From Nomia melanderi (Eukaryota > Arthropoda > Insecta > Hymenoptera > Halictidae), in the NCBI RefSeq assembly GCF_051020985.1, contig NC_135007.1, positions 15,465,501 through 15,529,500 on the forward strand: 64,000 nt of DNA, written 5' to 3'. The notes under the pieces were generated by a model, which was given only the letters and a program-made list of their open reading frames with translations, was not told where the DNA came from and made no database searches. A program made the translations under genes and the position numbers. Numbering within the stretch: position 1 is the stretch's first letter; every line of letters starts with the position of its first letter. Below, piece by piece: positions 10,796 to 22,480 of the stretch.

Positions 10796-11723
10796 AGAAC
10801 AAAGTTTCGAAAAAACCTTCAGACGAAGTAAAACACCATCAAATTCGCTGAAAACCACGCGAGTCACAATAATACAATGAAAATCACTCGGCCCTGTTAA
10901 TTACTCGCAAATAATTCACCGAATCACCAAGTAACTGCGCACCGAAAAAAAAAGAACAGAACGCGTGCCGCACGAATTCTCGTCTTACGTCGGCGAAGGT
11001 TCGAGGGAAAGGGTCGGCGTTCCAATTACCGTATCCTAGGGGGTCGCAGCGATAGATTCGTTGGCCGTGTTCGAACCAGCCCAGTCCAGCAACGGTCAGA
11101 TTAAAGGCCGCGCCGTTCGCCGCGGCGGTCGTCGTGCGACGATGCATTCTTATCAATTTCCAGGGCCCGGCTAACGACTCGAGGCACGCGACGGCCGGCC
11201 ATTGGTCGAGCGAGGCTCCACCCTTTCGACAGGGAATATATTTTAATAATAAATAACGAGGATCCGGCGCGTATGGCACCGACTCGCGGGACTCTCTCGT
11301 TGCCCACTTAATTAAATCGGCCGGCGAACGTCTTAATAGGCCCCCGGGTGGATCTATGCGCGCGTAGATCTTGTAACGCGCGGTCACGTAACGACCGGCC
11401 GCGAGAAAACATGCCACGCGCCTAGATTAATCGGCCTTCCACCTCCGTGCCGCCTCCCGCGCCCCTTTCTCCCCCTTTTCCTCTCTTTTCCCGCTTCCAC
11501 GGGAGTCGCAGCGACGAGTCGCTCCCTCGACGGCTCCTCCTTTTTTCCATCCGACGTTCGAACCGGCGCACACCGCGACCAAATATGGTCGTTTTCTAGA
11601 GGATGCTCACTTACCCGACGCTATTTCTACGGAACCTGTCGAACGACAGCTTTGGACGTCTTACCTTGAAGTGATCTTCTCGGTTTAATCGGTGTTCCTC
11701 GCTGGAACTTCGGACGTTCTGTA
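10796..11723. other. Intergenic stretch, no feature
   Basis: Mostly GC-rich from 10960 to 11570. A 177-codon minus-strand frame (10884-11417) has no recognisable domain and coincides with other open frames in the same block, so I treat it as chance. Confidence 0.5.
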
Positions 11724-12120
11724 GTCAACCCCTTGTCCTGCAACGAGTGAAGATTTTCAACGTGATTCGACAAATATATATTACTCAGTTAATTACAGTT
11801 CAAAGTAAATATTATTTCTCTATAATCAACCATTATACTTAACCAGTTAAGTGTGGAATTTAGTTTGAGAAATCTCTCATTGCGCACAAGAATTACATGT
11901 TTGTCTGAAAAAATAAATAATCGATCGTTGGAAAAGTACCATTAAGAGTTTTAAGATGACGTGTATACTCGTCAAACACAGTTAACTGGTTAAAAGGAAA
12001 TATAGGCGTAGCATATGCTTAGAATTTTTCTCTTTCTCCAAGAAATTATTAACGACAAAGTAGCCGTATCGATGAGCGTTGAGAAAGAAATCAATTTCGG
12101 TAAAAACAGTGTCAAAAAGT
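11724..12120 (+). mobile_element. Family D element, interrupted by J and truncated on the right
   Basis: It starts TCAACCCCTTGTCCTG, with the D blocks gattcgacaaatatatat and caaagtaaatattatt. The D sequence breaks at 11839 and resumes at 11994 with aggaaatataggcgtagc, so the J element between them is an insertion. D then runs through its tagccgtatcgatgagcgttgag block, and the right end is lost where family C sequence begins. Confidence 0.65.
11839..11993 (+). mobile_element. Family J TTAA element nested in family D
   Basis: The termini are TTAACCAGTTAA and TTAACTGGTTAA, a clean inverted pair with TTAA at both edges. Near the right end lies the short palindrome-like motif GACGTGTATACTCGTC. 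A second copy is at 27826-27921. The D host is continuous if J and one TTAA are removed. Confidence 0.7.
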
Positions 12121-12129
12121 GTCAGATAT

Positions 12130-12284
12130 GTAATCTCTATAAAAATTCTAACAATAGATTATTTTCAGTTTCTCTGGATATTCATCATAGTGCTCAAGTG
12201 AAACTATTTATTTCCAAAATCATTTCAAATATTCAATGCTTTTAAGGTATCAATAACTGCCTGGTACGGTAGTTCTAGCGTTAA
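12130..12284 (-). mobile_element. Family C element, partial
   Basis: The reverse C blocks attttcagtttctctgg, caagtgaaactattt and atattcaatgctt are followed by CTGGTACGGTAGTTCTAGCGTTAA (TTAA 12281-12284). The opposite end is missing. A 76-codon open frame at 12015-12245 crosses the D/C junction and is a repeat by-product. Confidence 0.6.
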
Positions 12285-13207
12285 CATATATTTTTGTTAC
12301 ATTCCAGGAATATTATAAAGTTTCTTCAATAACAACAGGTATTTCCAGCTTCGAAGCTAACGTTACGTAAACAGAGAAACGGAAACGTTCCACAGAAAAT
12401 TGTTTCCCGAATGAAAATCATTCTGTATAGTTAGCGACACATCAACTCAATTTTCGCTGTATGAACAGTCGGATTTCTAAGGCACGTGCGGCGACGGAAA
12501 AGGGAAACTCGAAGCGTCTCGATGCAAATCGAGCGCTTCTCCGCCCCCGGTTTCCACGACCCCTGCGCCGGGAATCATAAAGATAACCGAATTGCTCCGC
12601 GACTCGACTTTTATTCCACGGACATATTGCCCGACAATCATTCCCGCATTTGCATAATTATCGAATAAAACGCGGCCCCCGGAGCCGCCGCTAATGCTCC
12701 GCGGGCCGCGAGCACGACTAATTTCATGCTCTCGAGTTTTTCTGCGCCGCGGGGGTCTCCCTGCCGGGCGACCCCTCTTTTTCCGGGTCGGGGTTTCTTT
12801 CTTATGGACGACCGTCTTCGTCTCTTCCGTCGTCTCTCGGGCGGATCGACGGTCCTCTCTTTCTTTTATTTCTCTTTTTGATGTTCGGACAGTTGGCGGG
12901 GGTGGGTTTTTCACGGACGCCCTCGTTCGTTTATTCGTCGCGGCCGATTGGCTTAATTCTCCCCCCGGAACGGGTGGTGTTCTTCCTAATTAGAATCGCA
13001 ACGAGCCCTCGTCTAATGCTCGTCTTTACGGTGATGCTTCTTCTTATCGTTTTATTCCACTCCGAAGTTCCTCGCCTGCGATTTGAAGAGTGGAGCGAGT
13101 GGATTGTAATTAGAAAATCGACTTGGGCGGAGTCGACGTCGACGACAGTTCCTATGATTCGAGATCATTACTCTTCTTCTTTTTTTGTTCATTTTATTTA
13201 ATTACTA
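12285..13207. other. Intergenic GC-rich block, no feature
   Basis: 12480-13000 is CpG-rich with overlapping open frames in opposite directions and low-complexity CT-rich sequence. I see no splice-bounded conserved peptide. Confidence 0.5.
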
Positions 13208-13549
13208 TTAACCCTTTGCGGACGAACGTCGACATTTCGGCGAGATGAAACGTTCATATTTAGAAGACTAAGTCGTGGAAAAACGATCTAATTAGTGGAA
13301 CAGCAAGAGATCAGCACGCAGTTTCCTTTTTTCCTATCGATTAAGCAATTGATATATAATTTAGCTTCTCGGCGAGATGAAACGTTCATATTTGAAAGAC
13401 TAAGTCGTGGAAAAATGATCTAATTAGTGGAACAGCAAGAGATCAGCACGCAGTTTTCTTTTCTATCGATTAAGCAATTGATATATAATTTATCTTCGTA
13501 TATTGAAGATTTCGTATGTTTTGAAGAATCTTCGTCCTCAAAGGGTTGA
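13208..13549 (+). mobile_element. Family E TTAA element with internal duplication
   Basis: The left end is TTAACCCTTTGCGGACGAA and the right end TTCGTCCTCAAAGGGTTGA (TTGA 13546-13549). A block of about 120 bp (tcggcgagatgaaacgttc to attgatatataattta) occurs twice in tandem, at about 13237 and 13371, making this copy longer than the E copy at 29461. Confidence 0.7.
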
Positions 13550-14271
13550 ACCTCGATGGAAAATCGCTGTTGTCAACACACGAGACACTCACACTATCTG
13601 CAGAACATGGATACTTCCATCCCCCGTAAACTTTTTCGAGAACAATCGGAGGGTGAGCGTGGCCAGGGAAAAAGGGGTGGGAATTTAAGGAACGGGAGGA
13701 TCCCGCGGGACATGCCCGATTGCTCGGCCAGCGTTTCGTCAAGATGTCACCGCGTTTAACGAGGAGAGTTAAGCGGAGGCAAAACAAGTCATTTTTATCG
13801 GGGGTGACGCGACGCGAAACGACGCGCACCCTCGCGAATTATGCTAAACGATTTTACCGAACTACGGGAGTTGCGCGGCGGCTGCGGGACGTCTCTCTGT
13901 AGCTTTCCCGCGCGACCAATGGGGACGGGCAAAAAACAGCCGGCGGCGGCGGCGGCGGCGGGATTCCGCGCGGAAACTTTCATGACGTCGAAGAAACGGA
14001 CGCGCGCTGCTCTAGCCGGAGAGCGACGTAAGATTTGCAATTATAATTACACGCCGGCCTCGAAACGCGGCCGCGGTTTTTCGGCCGTTCGAACGTTTTA
14101 ACGGCCGCGCGCGCGAATTCCGCGCGCTGACTTAACGACCGAATTCTGCTAGGCCGGGACGAACGACGGACAAGAAACCGAACGCGAGAAAGCGCCTCGG
14201 CAACTTCGAACGCTGTGCGTTTAACTGGGACCTCTTTCTTGTTTCTGGTTTAGCGTTGCGCTCTGCGACCG
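13550..14271. other. Intergenic GC-rich block
   Basis: Contains a short GGC triplet run near 13941-13960 that gives a polyalanine frame, and CpG-rich sequence up to 14220. No supported gene. Confidence 0.5.
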
Positions 14272-14493
14272 TGCAAAAAACATGGATTTCCGAGATGGTC
14301 GTGCGAATGGATTTCGTTTGGTATTTATCGGGGCTTCAACCCCTTGCTCTACCATGTCGGACTCGTGAAGATTTCAAATAGTATTTAATAAATATAATTA
14401 ATGTGCAAAGAGCCCGGATTTCCGAGATGTTCTTGCGAATGGATTTCGTTTGGTATTTATCGAGGCTTCAACCCCTTGCTCTACAATTTCAAA
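14272..14493 (+). repeat. Tandem duplication, period about 130 bp, carrying D-like ends
   Basis: The block tggatttccgagatg..cttgcgaatggatttcgtttggtatttatcg..ggcttcaaccccttgctctac occurs at about 14282 and 14413. Each ends in sequence like the family D start (caaccccttg, gactcgtgaagatttc). Confidence 0.65.
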
Positions 14494-14499
14494 TAGTAT

Positions 14500-14708
14500 T
14501 TAACACTAGAACTACCGTACCTCAAAATGACTGGTTTCGATTTTTTTAGCAATTATTAATATCTTCGAAGCACTGAATATTCGAAATGATTTTGAAAATA
14601 GTTTCATTTCAGTACTATAACGTGAGGAAACTGAGAATAATCTATTGTTACAATTTTTATAGGAATTGCACATTAATCGTATTATACGCTCGGTCGTTCT
14701 AATGTTAA
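14500..14708 (+). mobile_element. Family C TTAA element
   Basis: It starts TTAACACTAGAACTACCGTACC and ends CGGTCGTTCTAATGTTAA. The internal blocks (gcaattattaatatcttcgaag, tgaatattcgaaatgattttg, gaaactgagaataatctattg) recur in the other C copies. The ends pair as inverted repeats (AACACTAGAACTACCG). Confidence 0.75.
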
Positions 14709-15641
14709 TAAGTATAATTACTAATTAAATATTATTTTTCTTATTAATCATAATGCCTCTGAGTAACCGTAGATTTTGATAAGCGTAGAAGTTTCCTCCG
14801 TTAATAATGAATTATGAATAATAAAGTATCTCCGTTGAAAGCAATTTGGGAAGGAAATCATAGGGCAAGTGGTAAATAGGGATCGGTGAGTCGAGACGTT
14901 GATTGAGTTAATCTGTCCAGAGTTAATTGTAGTTTTCAATGTAATTTGTCGAGGAATCGTTTGTGAGGGGAACTGTAATGCGCTCGATGAGAGTGTCTTT
15001 CAGGTTTCATTCTGGTTAACGCGAATTTGATCGAGTATCTGGTTATTATGTACCGTAGGCGTTCAACGGGCAAGAATTGTTCATGACCGAGCAGCGGATA
15101 TTCAAATACAAATTGCCGGTTCGAAAATGGAATTTAATGCGTCCCGTGCAAAATAGTTTCAGCGGATTGAAAGTAAGAAAAGGATTGGGCTCTCGGAATT
15201 GATGCTTGTAGCTTATTATCACCCGGCGATTTTTACAACCAATAAATTCGTTAATGCGGTGCCAGGCCTTTCACATTTTTCACTAATAATATTTCAGATA
15301 GCCGGCGGATGTTTGCGCATTTATGGGCCATAAAAGTTTTCAAGAAACAGTAAAACACTGGGTTCGATATAATTAAATACAGTCGGAATTATTCCCCATC
15401 TATCACGATTCTAATTAATTCCACTCTCGACCGGCATCCTCGTAAAACATTCGTCTAATTATAAACACTATTAAACACCGTTTTGCGCCTTGGAAATGCA
15501 GCTAAATAATATTCAACGGACAGCCCGAGGGAAACCTAGTCTCGGCTATCATATTTTAAGGGATGAAACGTCTAACGCGTGTCTAAAAGTTACCAAGCAT
15601 CATCTTTCTCGACGATCATCGAGTAAAAGCTAGAACACTCT
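14709..15641. other. AT-rich intergenic stretch
   Basis: Mixed AT-rich sequence without a supported feature. No long open frame and no repeat match inside the window was noticed. Confidence 0.5.
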
Positions 15642-15675
15642 TTAACACCAGAACTATCTTACAATTATTGATATA

Positions 15676-15900
15676 TTAACCCTTTGAACTCTGTAGGCTC
15701 CAATATTGCACCAGTTATAATATTAAATATTTTAATGAATCTTGAAACTACTCTAAAATTAGATTTTCCACACATCCAAATTTTGTACTGAGGAAAATAA
15801 AAGATCGAAGAAATGTTATAGCATTCATTTTCGCTAGGAATACTATAAAAATTAGTTGCAGTTGCTAGATTACAAAACAACCTAGAGTGCTAAGGGTTAA
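15676..15900 (-). mobile_element. Family B TTAA element nested in family C
   Basis: It starts TTAACCCTTTGAACTCTGTAGG and ends CTAGAGTGCTAAGGGTTAA. Near the left end is the B motif GGCTCCAATATTGCACC, close to a palindrome centred on AATATT. It is 225 bp and non-coding. Confidence 0.75.
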
Positions 15901-16074
15901 TAGTGGAATATTGATGATTAGTAGTAGCTTAATATAATATTTTCCTTTATTTTCTGTGTAAAGAATGATCGAAAGTTTGCATTTCAAAATTTTGGAATCT
16001 TTGGATCATAGGATCCTCGAAGTTTTCTTCAGTTGTTGCTAGCTAACAAAACAACCTGGAGTACTAAGGGTTAA
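15901..16074 (-). mobile_element. B-like segment with one intact end
   Basis: It ends acaacctggagtactaagggTTAA (16071-16074), like B in reverse, but the inner sequence differs from the neighbouring B copy. It directly follows that copy and sits inside the same C host. Confidence 0.5.
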
Positions 16075-16216
16075 AAGCATTGAATATTCGAAATGATCTT
16101 GAAAATAAACATCTTCGACTTGAATACTATAATGAATATTTGAAAAAACCGAAAATAATCTATTAGAATTTTTATAGGGATTATCAGTCGTATTAAATCC
16201 TCGGTAGTTCTAGTAA

Positions 16217-18060
16217 AATGATTCTAAAGACTAAAATCTTCACCCAACAACGATCACATATTGAAAGGGTTGAGACGCGCGGGGAAAGTCGAAGAGCCAA
16301 GGGAAATCGTCGAAATCAGCCGCACCGAATAACAAACTTACTGTTCACCGGAATAATTCCAGAGGCCGGTAACTCGGCCACGGATTTAAGAGGCCGGGAA
16401 ATCCGATGAAGACGCGAGGGACTTTGATCACGGGACAAATCGGCGGAAGGGGCGCCCCAGCATCCCTCCCCCTGCCGCCCTCCGGCGAAAGCAGTTTCTC
16501 GGGTGAAAAGGCAAGAAGGAAGGTCGTTTACCGACTGCCTCGTTATCTCCTGATCCGAGTGCAAACGAGCGGAAGGGAATCCTTCGTTTTTCCCTATTTC
16601 GGTCACGGTCTGACTCGACATCCACTAGTCGAGATCACATCGCGGGTTACACGTGTATGAAAGTCAAGTTGGAAGATCGCTCGACTAGACCGAGGAACGC
16701 GAGTTTGGCTGCTCGGTTTCTGTATGATCTCCTTTTCGATTCTAGTTTGCTATTCGTGGATGCGTGACTAATCGAAATAAACAAACTTGCAGAACTGAGA
16801 GAAGAATGTCCATGTTTATTATATCTCGATTTTCTTCGCAGTTATTAATATCTTAATAGCGTTGCCACTGTGAAACGCATCCCAAAGGCAAAAAGATATG
16901 AATGTAGAGTAAAATTAAAATGAAGGTGGAAACTTTGGAAATCCCTGTTTCTATCGCCTCGAAGATTCCATTCGTAGACTCAAAAATTAGAAAATTTCCT
17001 CCGGAGTGCAAAGAGTTAAAGGAGCGATTCTAATTCGCTCGAGTCCACCGTATGAGTCAGTTTTTCGGTCATCTTAGGGGGTGGGTGGGGGCCGAGGCTC
17101 CGCCAGCTCTCCTCAGGCTGGGTCCCGGGGCCCCGGACGCATAATTACACCCTTGCGCGTCGAGGTGCTCCCTCTTCCCCTGGAACGAGGACCTTTGGCC
17201 AAGCTCAACACTTTCCAGGGCGCCCCGTGGCCCGCAGACACCGCGAGACGACCAGACACCGGAGGAATTTCGTAGTTTGATTTACAGCTGGCCTCTACCT
17301 CTCTCTCTCTCTCTCTTTCTCTTTCTTTCACTCTCTCTCTCTCTGTCTCTCTGTCGAACCGGCGGATTCAGGTTCATAGTCTATCGGGTCCACTGGCTCC
17401 GGTTTTGATTGCGCTTCCCTCTAATGGAGGGTAAACGGCTGGCCCCGTTCATGAATTTGTATTAGAGAATCGGTTCCAAGAGACGGCTAACCGTTCTGCC
17501 CGGGAACGCCGATGATCGGCCGGCTTCCTCGTTTGCCCGAGCCAGAAGAATGCTCCGCGAGACCTTGAGCATCCTGCGAGACTTTGTAGCAAATTTCGGC
17601 TGGCTGTTTTTTCGGAGCACTTTCCGATCGGCCCTCGCATGATTGCGAGCTGGATAGTTCGGAGCTAAGAAGTTGACTGTCGAGGTCCTGCCTTTGGAAT
17701 GAAGCGAGCTTTGCAGTATGATTGATTTATCAGTGTTACTATCGTTTAATTGCTAGTTACATGAATGTAACATTTTAGGTGTACATAACGAATCCGAAGT
17801 AAAAAAATCGAATTCCTTCGTTTCTGGAAGACAAATGTCGGTTCGGTGTTTCTAAATGTATCGATATATCTCGTGTTTCTAGTGATAAATCAAATTGACC
17901 AATTTCTATATTCTTTTTCCTCAATTATTCGAAAGATAACAGATGCTTCCTGCGAAGTTACTAAAGAAATTGGTTCGGCAAGTTAATTGAAATCTCGATA
18001 GTTACATAGAGTTTCTATAGAATTTGAAAATGTCAATTCGTCTGGTAGTTCTAGTGTTAA
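16217..18060. other. Intergenic stretch with eroded repeat ends
   Basis: A single A-like end (CCGGAGTGCAAAGAGTTAA) finishes at 17019 and a single C-like end (GGTAGTTCTAGTGTTAA) at 18060. The block 17030-17660 is GC-rich with a CT microsatellite. No gene is supported. Confidence 0.5.
17292..17354. repeat. (CT)n microsatellite
   Basis: Imperfect CT/CTTT repeat over about 60 bp. Confidence 0.9.
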
Positions 18061-19818
18061 AATCAGTGCTGTCTGTCAAAGGTACAGAGGATCACCAGTA
18101 GGTGTAAGCAATTCGACGGATCCCGTGACAAAACTGTTCACCGGTGAACGTTCGGGAGAGGGCGAGCCGCGGGAGGCGTGCTCGTCGAGAGCAAGATCCT
18201 CCGCGTAGGGCGAGCCCGCAAGAAGGATTAATTTCCTCGGCGTTCCACGCATTGGAAACACATAAGACGGTTCCCCGCCCCCGGGGGGGGGGGGGTGGCT
18301 GCCGTATCGCTAATCTGTTTAAATAACGAAACATCCCTCGGGGGAGGCCGAAAGAGAGGGAGCGAAACCGGAGGAGAGCGCGGGCGGCGTCGGCGGCGGC
18401 GTCGGGTAAACGAAAATCAATGGATCCCGACACCGGCAGCGGAACAACAACGTCCTTTCCTCTAAAGCCTGCTGCAGGCTGCGAGACAATTGTCCGTCGG
18501 GCTGCGCGCGTTGTCAGTGAACGATGTGCAGATAGCGGGACGCGACTGCAGGCTCGGAAGAGTTCTTGTATTGGGAATTTTTCAGGTATATCTTGTTCTA
18601 TGGTCGGATGGGAGAGGAGCTGATGTTTGAAGATGAAGATGCTGAGAATTGTAACGATGTGAATTGAAGGTTGGAAGAGGCGAAGGTTGGAATTGACCGC
18701 TTTTGCAGTGGAATCGGATGCTGAATATTGTAGTAGTTTAGTAAAGAGAATGGTTTCTGAGTATTTGATCATTGAAGTGAATAATTCAGTAGTGTTTTAT
18801 TACAGTTCTATTTGTTATCACTTGATAAATAATATTCTTGAACCCAGACTGACGCTCATTGCCGATCAATATTCCATGTTTCGTGTAGAGTAAATTATTA
18901 CGTGCATCTCAATTCAACATTGTAACTTATGGCACAATATGTTGAAAATCACTGAAACTTCAGAAAATGACAGACACTTTGCCTAGGTCAAACTAATAAG
19001 TAGCAAGCAAACGATTCAACTATTCAAACATCGAGCAATCAGTAGTTTCCTTACTCCCTATTTAAGCATTCGATACAATTCGACAGGATCAAACTTTTAT
19101 ATACTTCAATCTTCATCATCATAGGGTTAATATCATCTGTATATTTTGTTTAATAAAATATTCCAACGAAGGCCGCTATTGAAACAAATGCAGCGAATAG
19201 GTTCACGAAACGCGCTGCGCCGCCATCGGCCGTCGCGAGGCGTGCGTCGCGTCTCTTCGCTGCACCGCTCCGGGGAGTTTTGCCGGACAAGTCCTCGTCT
19301 GCGGGAACTGTCGAAGTTTACCCCGTGAACTCGAGACCCAGCCGTCCCGGACAGCTCCGAATTAACTTTCGACGACGAGCCTGACTCTGTTTTTCGAGGA
19401 TCTGTCGTTTAACCGGACAAACTTGGAGCAACGTTGGTAACTGCGGTTTTGACGGGCGGAGATGAACTTGTTCGACAATCCCCTGGCTGGATTCATTTGG
19501 GAGAGCTTTTGTTGTAATAATCGAGGCGATTGGTAAACTTTGGGAGAGTTGTGATATCGAAGTGAATGTGAATCTTCGAAGAATTAAGATAGAAGCTGTA
19601 ATGCTTAATTGCCTTTTTATATGATTTTCGACTTAGATTTGAGACTCTTTTTGTAAAAATGTACATTTGTCTCTGTTCTGTTTAGTAGTTCAATTTCTTC
19701 CATTTGTTCATTCGAATTTTAACATCAAACGATCGCTTCTAGCATAGAATTGAAGAAAGTGTTGAATATTTATTTGTAGAAATAAACAACACAGCTTGAA
19801 AAGCTAAGTGTATATTTA
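18061..19818. other. Intergenic stretch
   Basis: 18090-18600 is CpG-rich with a run of 14 G at 18283-18296 and a 226-codon minus-strand frame without recognisable content. 19676-19770 repeats the sequence at 1-95 (variant B interior). The remainder is plain AT-rich sequence. Confidence 0.5.
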
Positions 19819-20019
19819 TTAACACGTTGAATGCCATGGGGGTCACCGGTGACCCCCAACCAAATCGAATTACTGTAGTTCACTCAGTTAAACGACAATT
19901 ATTTCAAAACATTTGAACGCGTCATAATAAGAATTCAATTCAATCAAACGATTTAATATTATACTTTTTCCGTTTTGTGTAGTTTGCTCTATGAAATAGC
20001 GCGGCGTTCAACGTGTTAT
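19819..20019 (+). mobile_element. Family G TTAA element with a 20-bp subterminal palindrome
   Basis: The left end is TTAACACGTTGAATGCC and the right end GGCGTTCAACGTGTTAT, inverted with one mismatch plus a mutated flank. Starting 19 bp from the left edge is a perfect palindrome, GGGGGTCACCGGTGACCCCC (19838-19857). A related end pair brackets 24255-24971. Confidence 0.65.
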
Positions 20020-20502
20020 TCGATTCCTGGCGGACGTAATGTATCAGCGACGATTTAACTCGTCTCACCTGACAAAATCCGACGTACACGAGACGGTCCA
20101 GAGGAGACGCGACGTCCTTTCTTTCCGTCGACGAATCCCGGCTTTTAAAGGTAAGCACGTACTAACACCCGGCTCAGTGAACGAGACCAGACGTGAGAGT
20201 GCAAAGGGTTAATCCGTCTGGTGGGTACGGTCGACGCAAATTTATTTAGAACCCCCGAAAAAGCCCACGCCTCGATTCTTTATCTCATAAGGGTGGGTCC
20301 GTGGAAGAGAGCTTTTCCGGGCGGGTTAAAACGCAGGGAACCCCATACGATCACAAAGGAGACCATCAGGAGACCCCGCCGCTATGACGAAACCCTCCCT
20401 TTTCTAAACAATATCTCAATGATCACTTTCCTTAAAAAAAGATCAATGACGTAGCATCGAAAAATACACGAATGAATATTACAAAACATGTTTCTCTTTT
20501 CA

Positions 20503-20978
20503 TTAGCCCTTTGCACTGCGTTGTAACGGCGACATTGTAAGATAAGTTCGTCTTTTTATAATTATAGTTATAACATTTTTTATAATTTAATTTTTAATGA
20601 CAAAGCAGGGTCTCAAACCTTTTACAGGGGCAGATGGCTCATATTAACTCTCTGTAGGTCCATGTAACTTTGAAGTCACATATCAGTATATTGGCATCTT
20701 GTTGATTTATCTCATTCTGCACTCAAAATGGTGAGTAAAATTAAGTAATCAGTTAACTTCAACCTTTACACGCTGAGGATTGAAAGTTTATCGTCAGCGT
20801 AACTTGAAAAATACAAAATATATTCGTTTAATGAAATTATTGGAACTATTGAATAATTTATTAATTCGTATTCATATGTGGATATTTATCAATTTTCTAC
20901 TGCATAGATTTTGTTATAATCACGAACAAAAATTCGGCCCACAGAGGGTTAAAACTGATTCGGAGCGCAAAGGGTTAG
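20503..20978 (+). mobile_element. A-like carrier element containing family F, flanked by TTAG
   Basis: The outer left end is TTAGCCCTTTGCACTGCG and the right end CGGAGCGCAAAGGGTTAG. TTAG occurs in the same direction at both ends, as expected for a duplicated target. Family F is nested at 20644-20952. The 46 bp just left of F (from about 20598, atgacaaagcagggtc) recur at 30911 in the same position relative to another F copy. Confidence 0.65.
20644..20952 (+). mobile_element. Family F TTAA element (inside the carrier)
   Basis: It starts TTAACTCTCTGTAGG and ends CCCACAGAGGGTTAA. Just inside the left end is ATGTAACTTTGAAGTCACAT, a near-palindrome. The interior contains the blocks cagtatattggcatctt and ttttgttataatcacgaac shared with 30960-31265. 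Confidence 0.7.
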
Positions 20979-21838
20979 AAAATCACACTCATTCGAACAG
21001 AAACGTCTCACATTCCTCTACATCCATCGAAAACCATACCAAACCTCGCGTCCCGGTACACAAAGCCAACGAACCACTGGCAATCTAAACATCGGCGATC
21101 ATTCAACTGCCACAACTGCGAGAACCCGAACGTCACCGATACGCACACCCTAAAACTCCTACCGCCAACCTCCGCCATTTTTGCCTACAACACTTTCGCC
21201 TTACGCAACTCGCACGAGCACACGCGCATTTCCCGTTCCCACAATGTAACGCTCGCCGCTGGAAGCGTCGAACGAGTTGATTTCCTGCAGCGCGAATCGC
21301 GTTCCTCGACACGCCCCCCGAGAGTCCCGCGCTCGACGCCGCGGAGAGAATTCGTTTTCGGCGAGGAACGGGCCCCAGGGGGGCGCGGGAGGGGCGAGGG
21401 GGAGGGAAGGGATGGCGAAGATGGACCGAGGAACTTTGGAAATTCGTTCCGACTGCGCATCAAGATTTCGTTGTACCGAATGAGTTTCTCCTCCGTTGAA
21501 CAGAAGCAGGCCCGGGCCCGGGCCCGGGCCGAGGCCACGCCGCGGCGCATCGGTTCCGAAGGGAAAATTTAATAACGAAACGACGACTCGGGCTGCGGCC
21601 CCGTTATCGCCGCGGAATATCAAAACGCCTCGCCGGGAGCTGCGGCGAGCGTAATTTCGGCGGACGGCAGTGCGCGCCGATACTTATCGCCGGTAATCCG
21701 AGTAGTACGAAGGGGTGGACGAGAAAAAAAGAACCGGCCGGCGGAGTGGCTCCGAGGGGCGGCGGGGGGGACCGATCACCAGAGGGGGAAAGATCGTGAC
21801 CGAATAAAGGCTACGCAGCTTGCCGGGTCCCGCCGGTG
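20979..21838. other. Intergenic CpG-rich block
   Basis: 21200-21800 is very GC-rich, including a GGCCC/GGGCCC run at 21512-21532. Overlapping minus-strand frames are low-complexity. No gene is supported. Confidence 0.5.
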
Positions 21839-22480
21839 CAACAGTTGGGATTTTCGAGCCGTTTCCTGTGCCAGGAAACTCGGTGTGCAGTATACGATGC
21901 TATGGTGTTTCAGGATTTTCTTGCGATTCGGTTTTGGTCGATGGGTGGTTTGGTTGCTTTGGAATGTAGGGTTGAAAGGTGAGTTTATTTTGGAGGTGTG
22001 GTTTTTTTCTAGATGCAACTGTTGAGATTTTAGAGTGGTTTACTGTACTAGGGAGTTCATGTGGTTCGGAGATTTGTTGCAATTGGCCTTGGTCGATGGG
22101 TGATTTTTCTGTGGACGTAGGGTTGTATGGTCAATTCATTTTGTAGATTCTGTAGTTTCTTTCTAGATGCAACTGTTGAGATTTTCGAGTGGTTTACTGT
22201 ACCAGGAAACTCAGTATGTAGTATATGATGCTATGGTGTTTCAGGATTCTCTTGCGATTCGCTTTGGTTGATGGGTGGTTTAGTTTCTTTGGAATGTAGG
22301 GTTGAATGATGAGTTTATTTCGAAGATGTGGTTTCTATCTAGATGCAACAGTTGAGATTTTCGAGTTTATTGTAAGAAACTTGGCACGTAGTGTATACTA
22401 CGGTTCCTCAGGATTTTGTTGCAATTAGCTGTGGTCAATGAGCAATTCAGTTCCTTTGTGGACACAGAGTTGAAGATAAG
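21839..22480 (+). repeat. Four-copy tandem array, spacings 177/154/176 bp
   Basis: Copies begin with caac(a/t)gttgagatttt at 21839, 22016, 22170 and 22346. Copies 1 and 3 share an extra segment (agtatatgatgctatggtg and neighbours) that copy 2 lacks, so the array looks like a duplicated dimer. Each unit contains ggtcgatgggtggttt and tagatg at its end. The short minus-strand frames here are repeat by-products. Confidence 0.8.

Larger units (their letters stand above)
15642..16214 (+). mobile_element. Family C element split by two B-type segments
   Basis: The C left end (TTAACACCAGAACTATC) reads up to attattgatata, then breaks at TTAA 15676. C resumes at 16075 with aagcattgaatattcgaaatgatc and ends cggtagttctagt at about 16214. 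Between the two parts lie a full reverse B (15676-15900) and a second B-like right end (to 16074). Confidence 0.7.

Noticed and set aside
13841..14101. 86-codon frame with a polyalanine run
   Set aside because: Produced by a GGC/GCG triplet run in a CpG-rich block. No conserved feature.
18092..18772. 226-codon minus-strand frame
   Set aside because: High-GC by-product including an Arg/Pro-rich run across a poly-G tract, with no domain or splice support.
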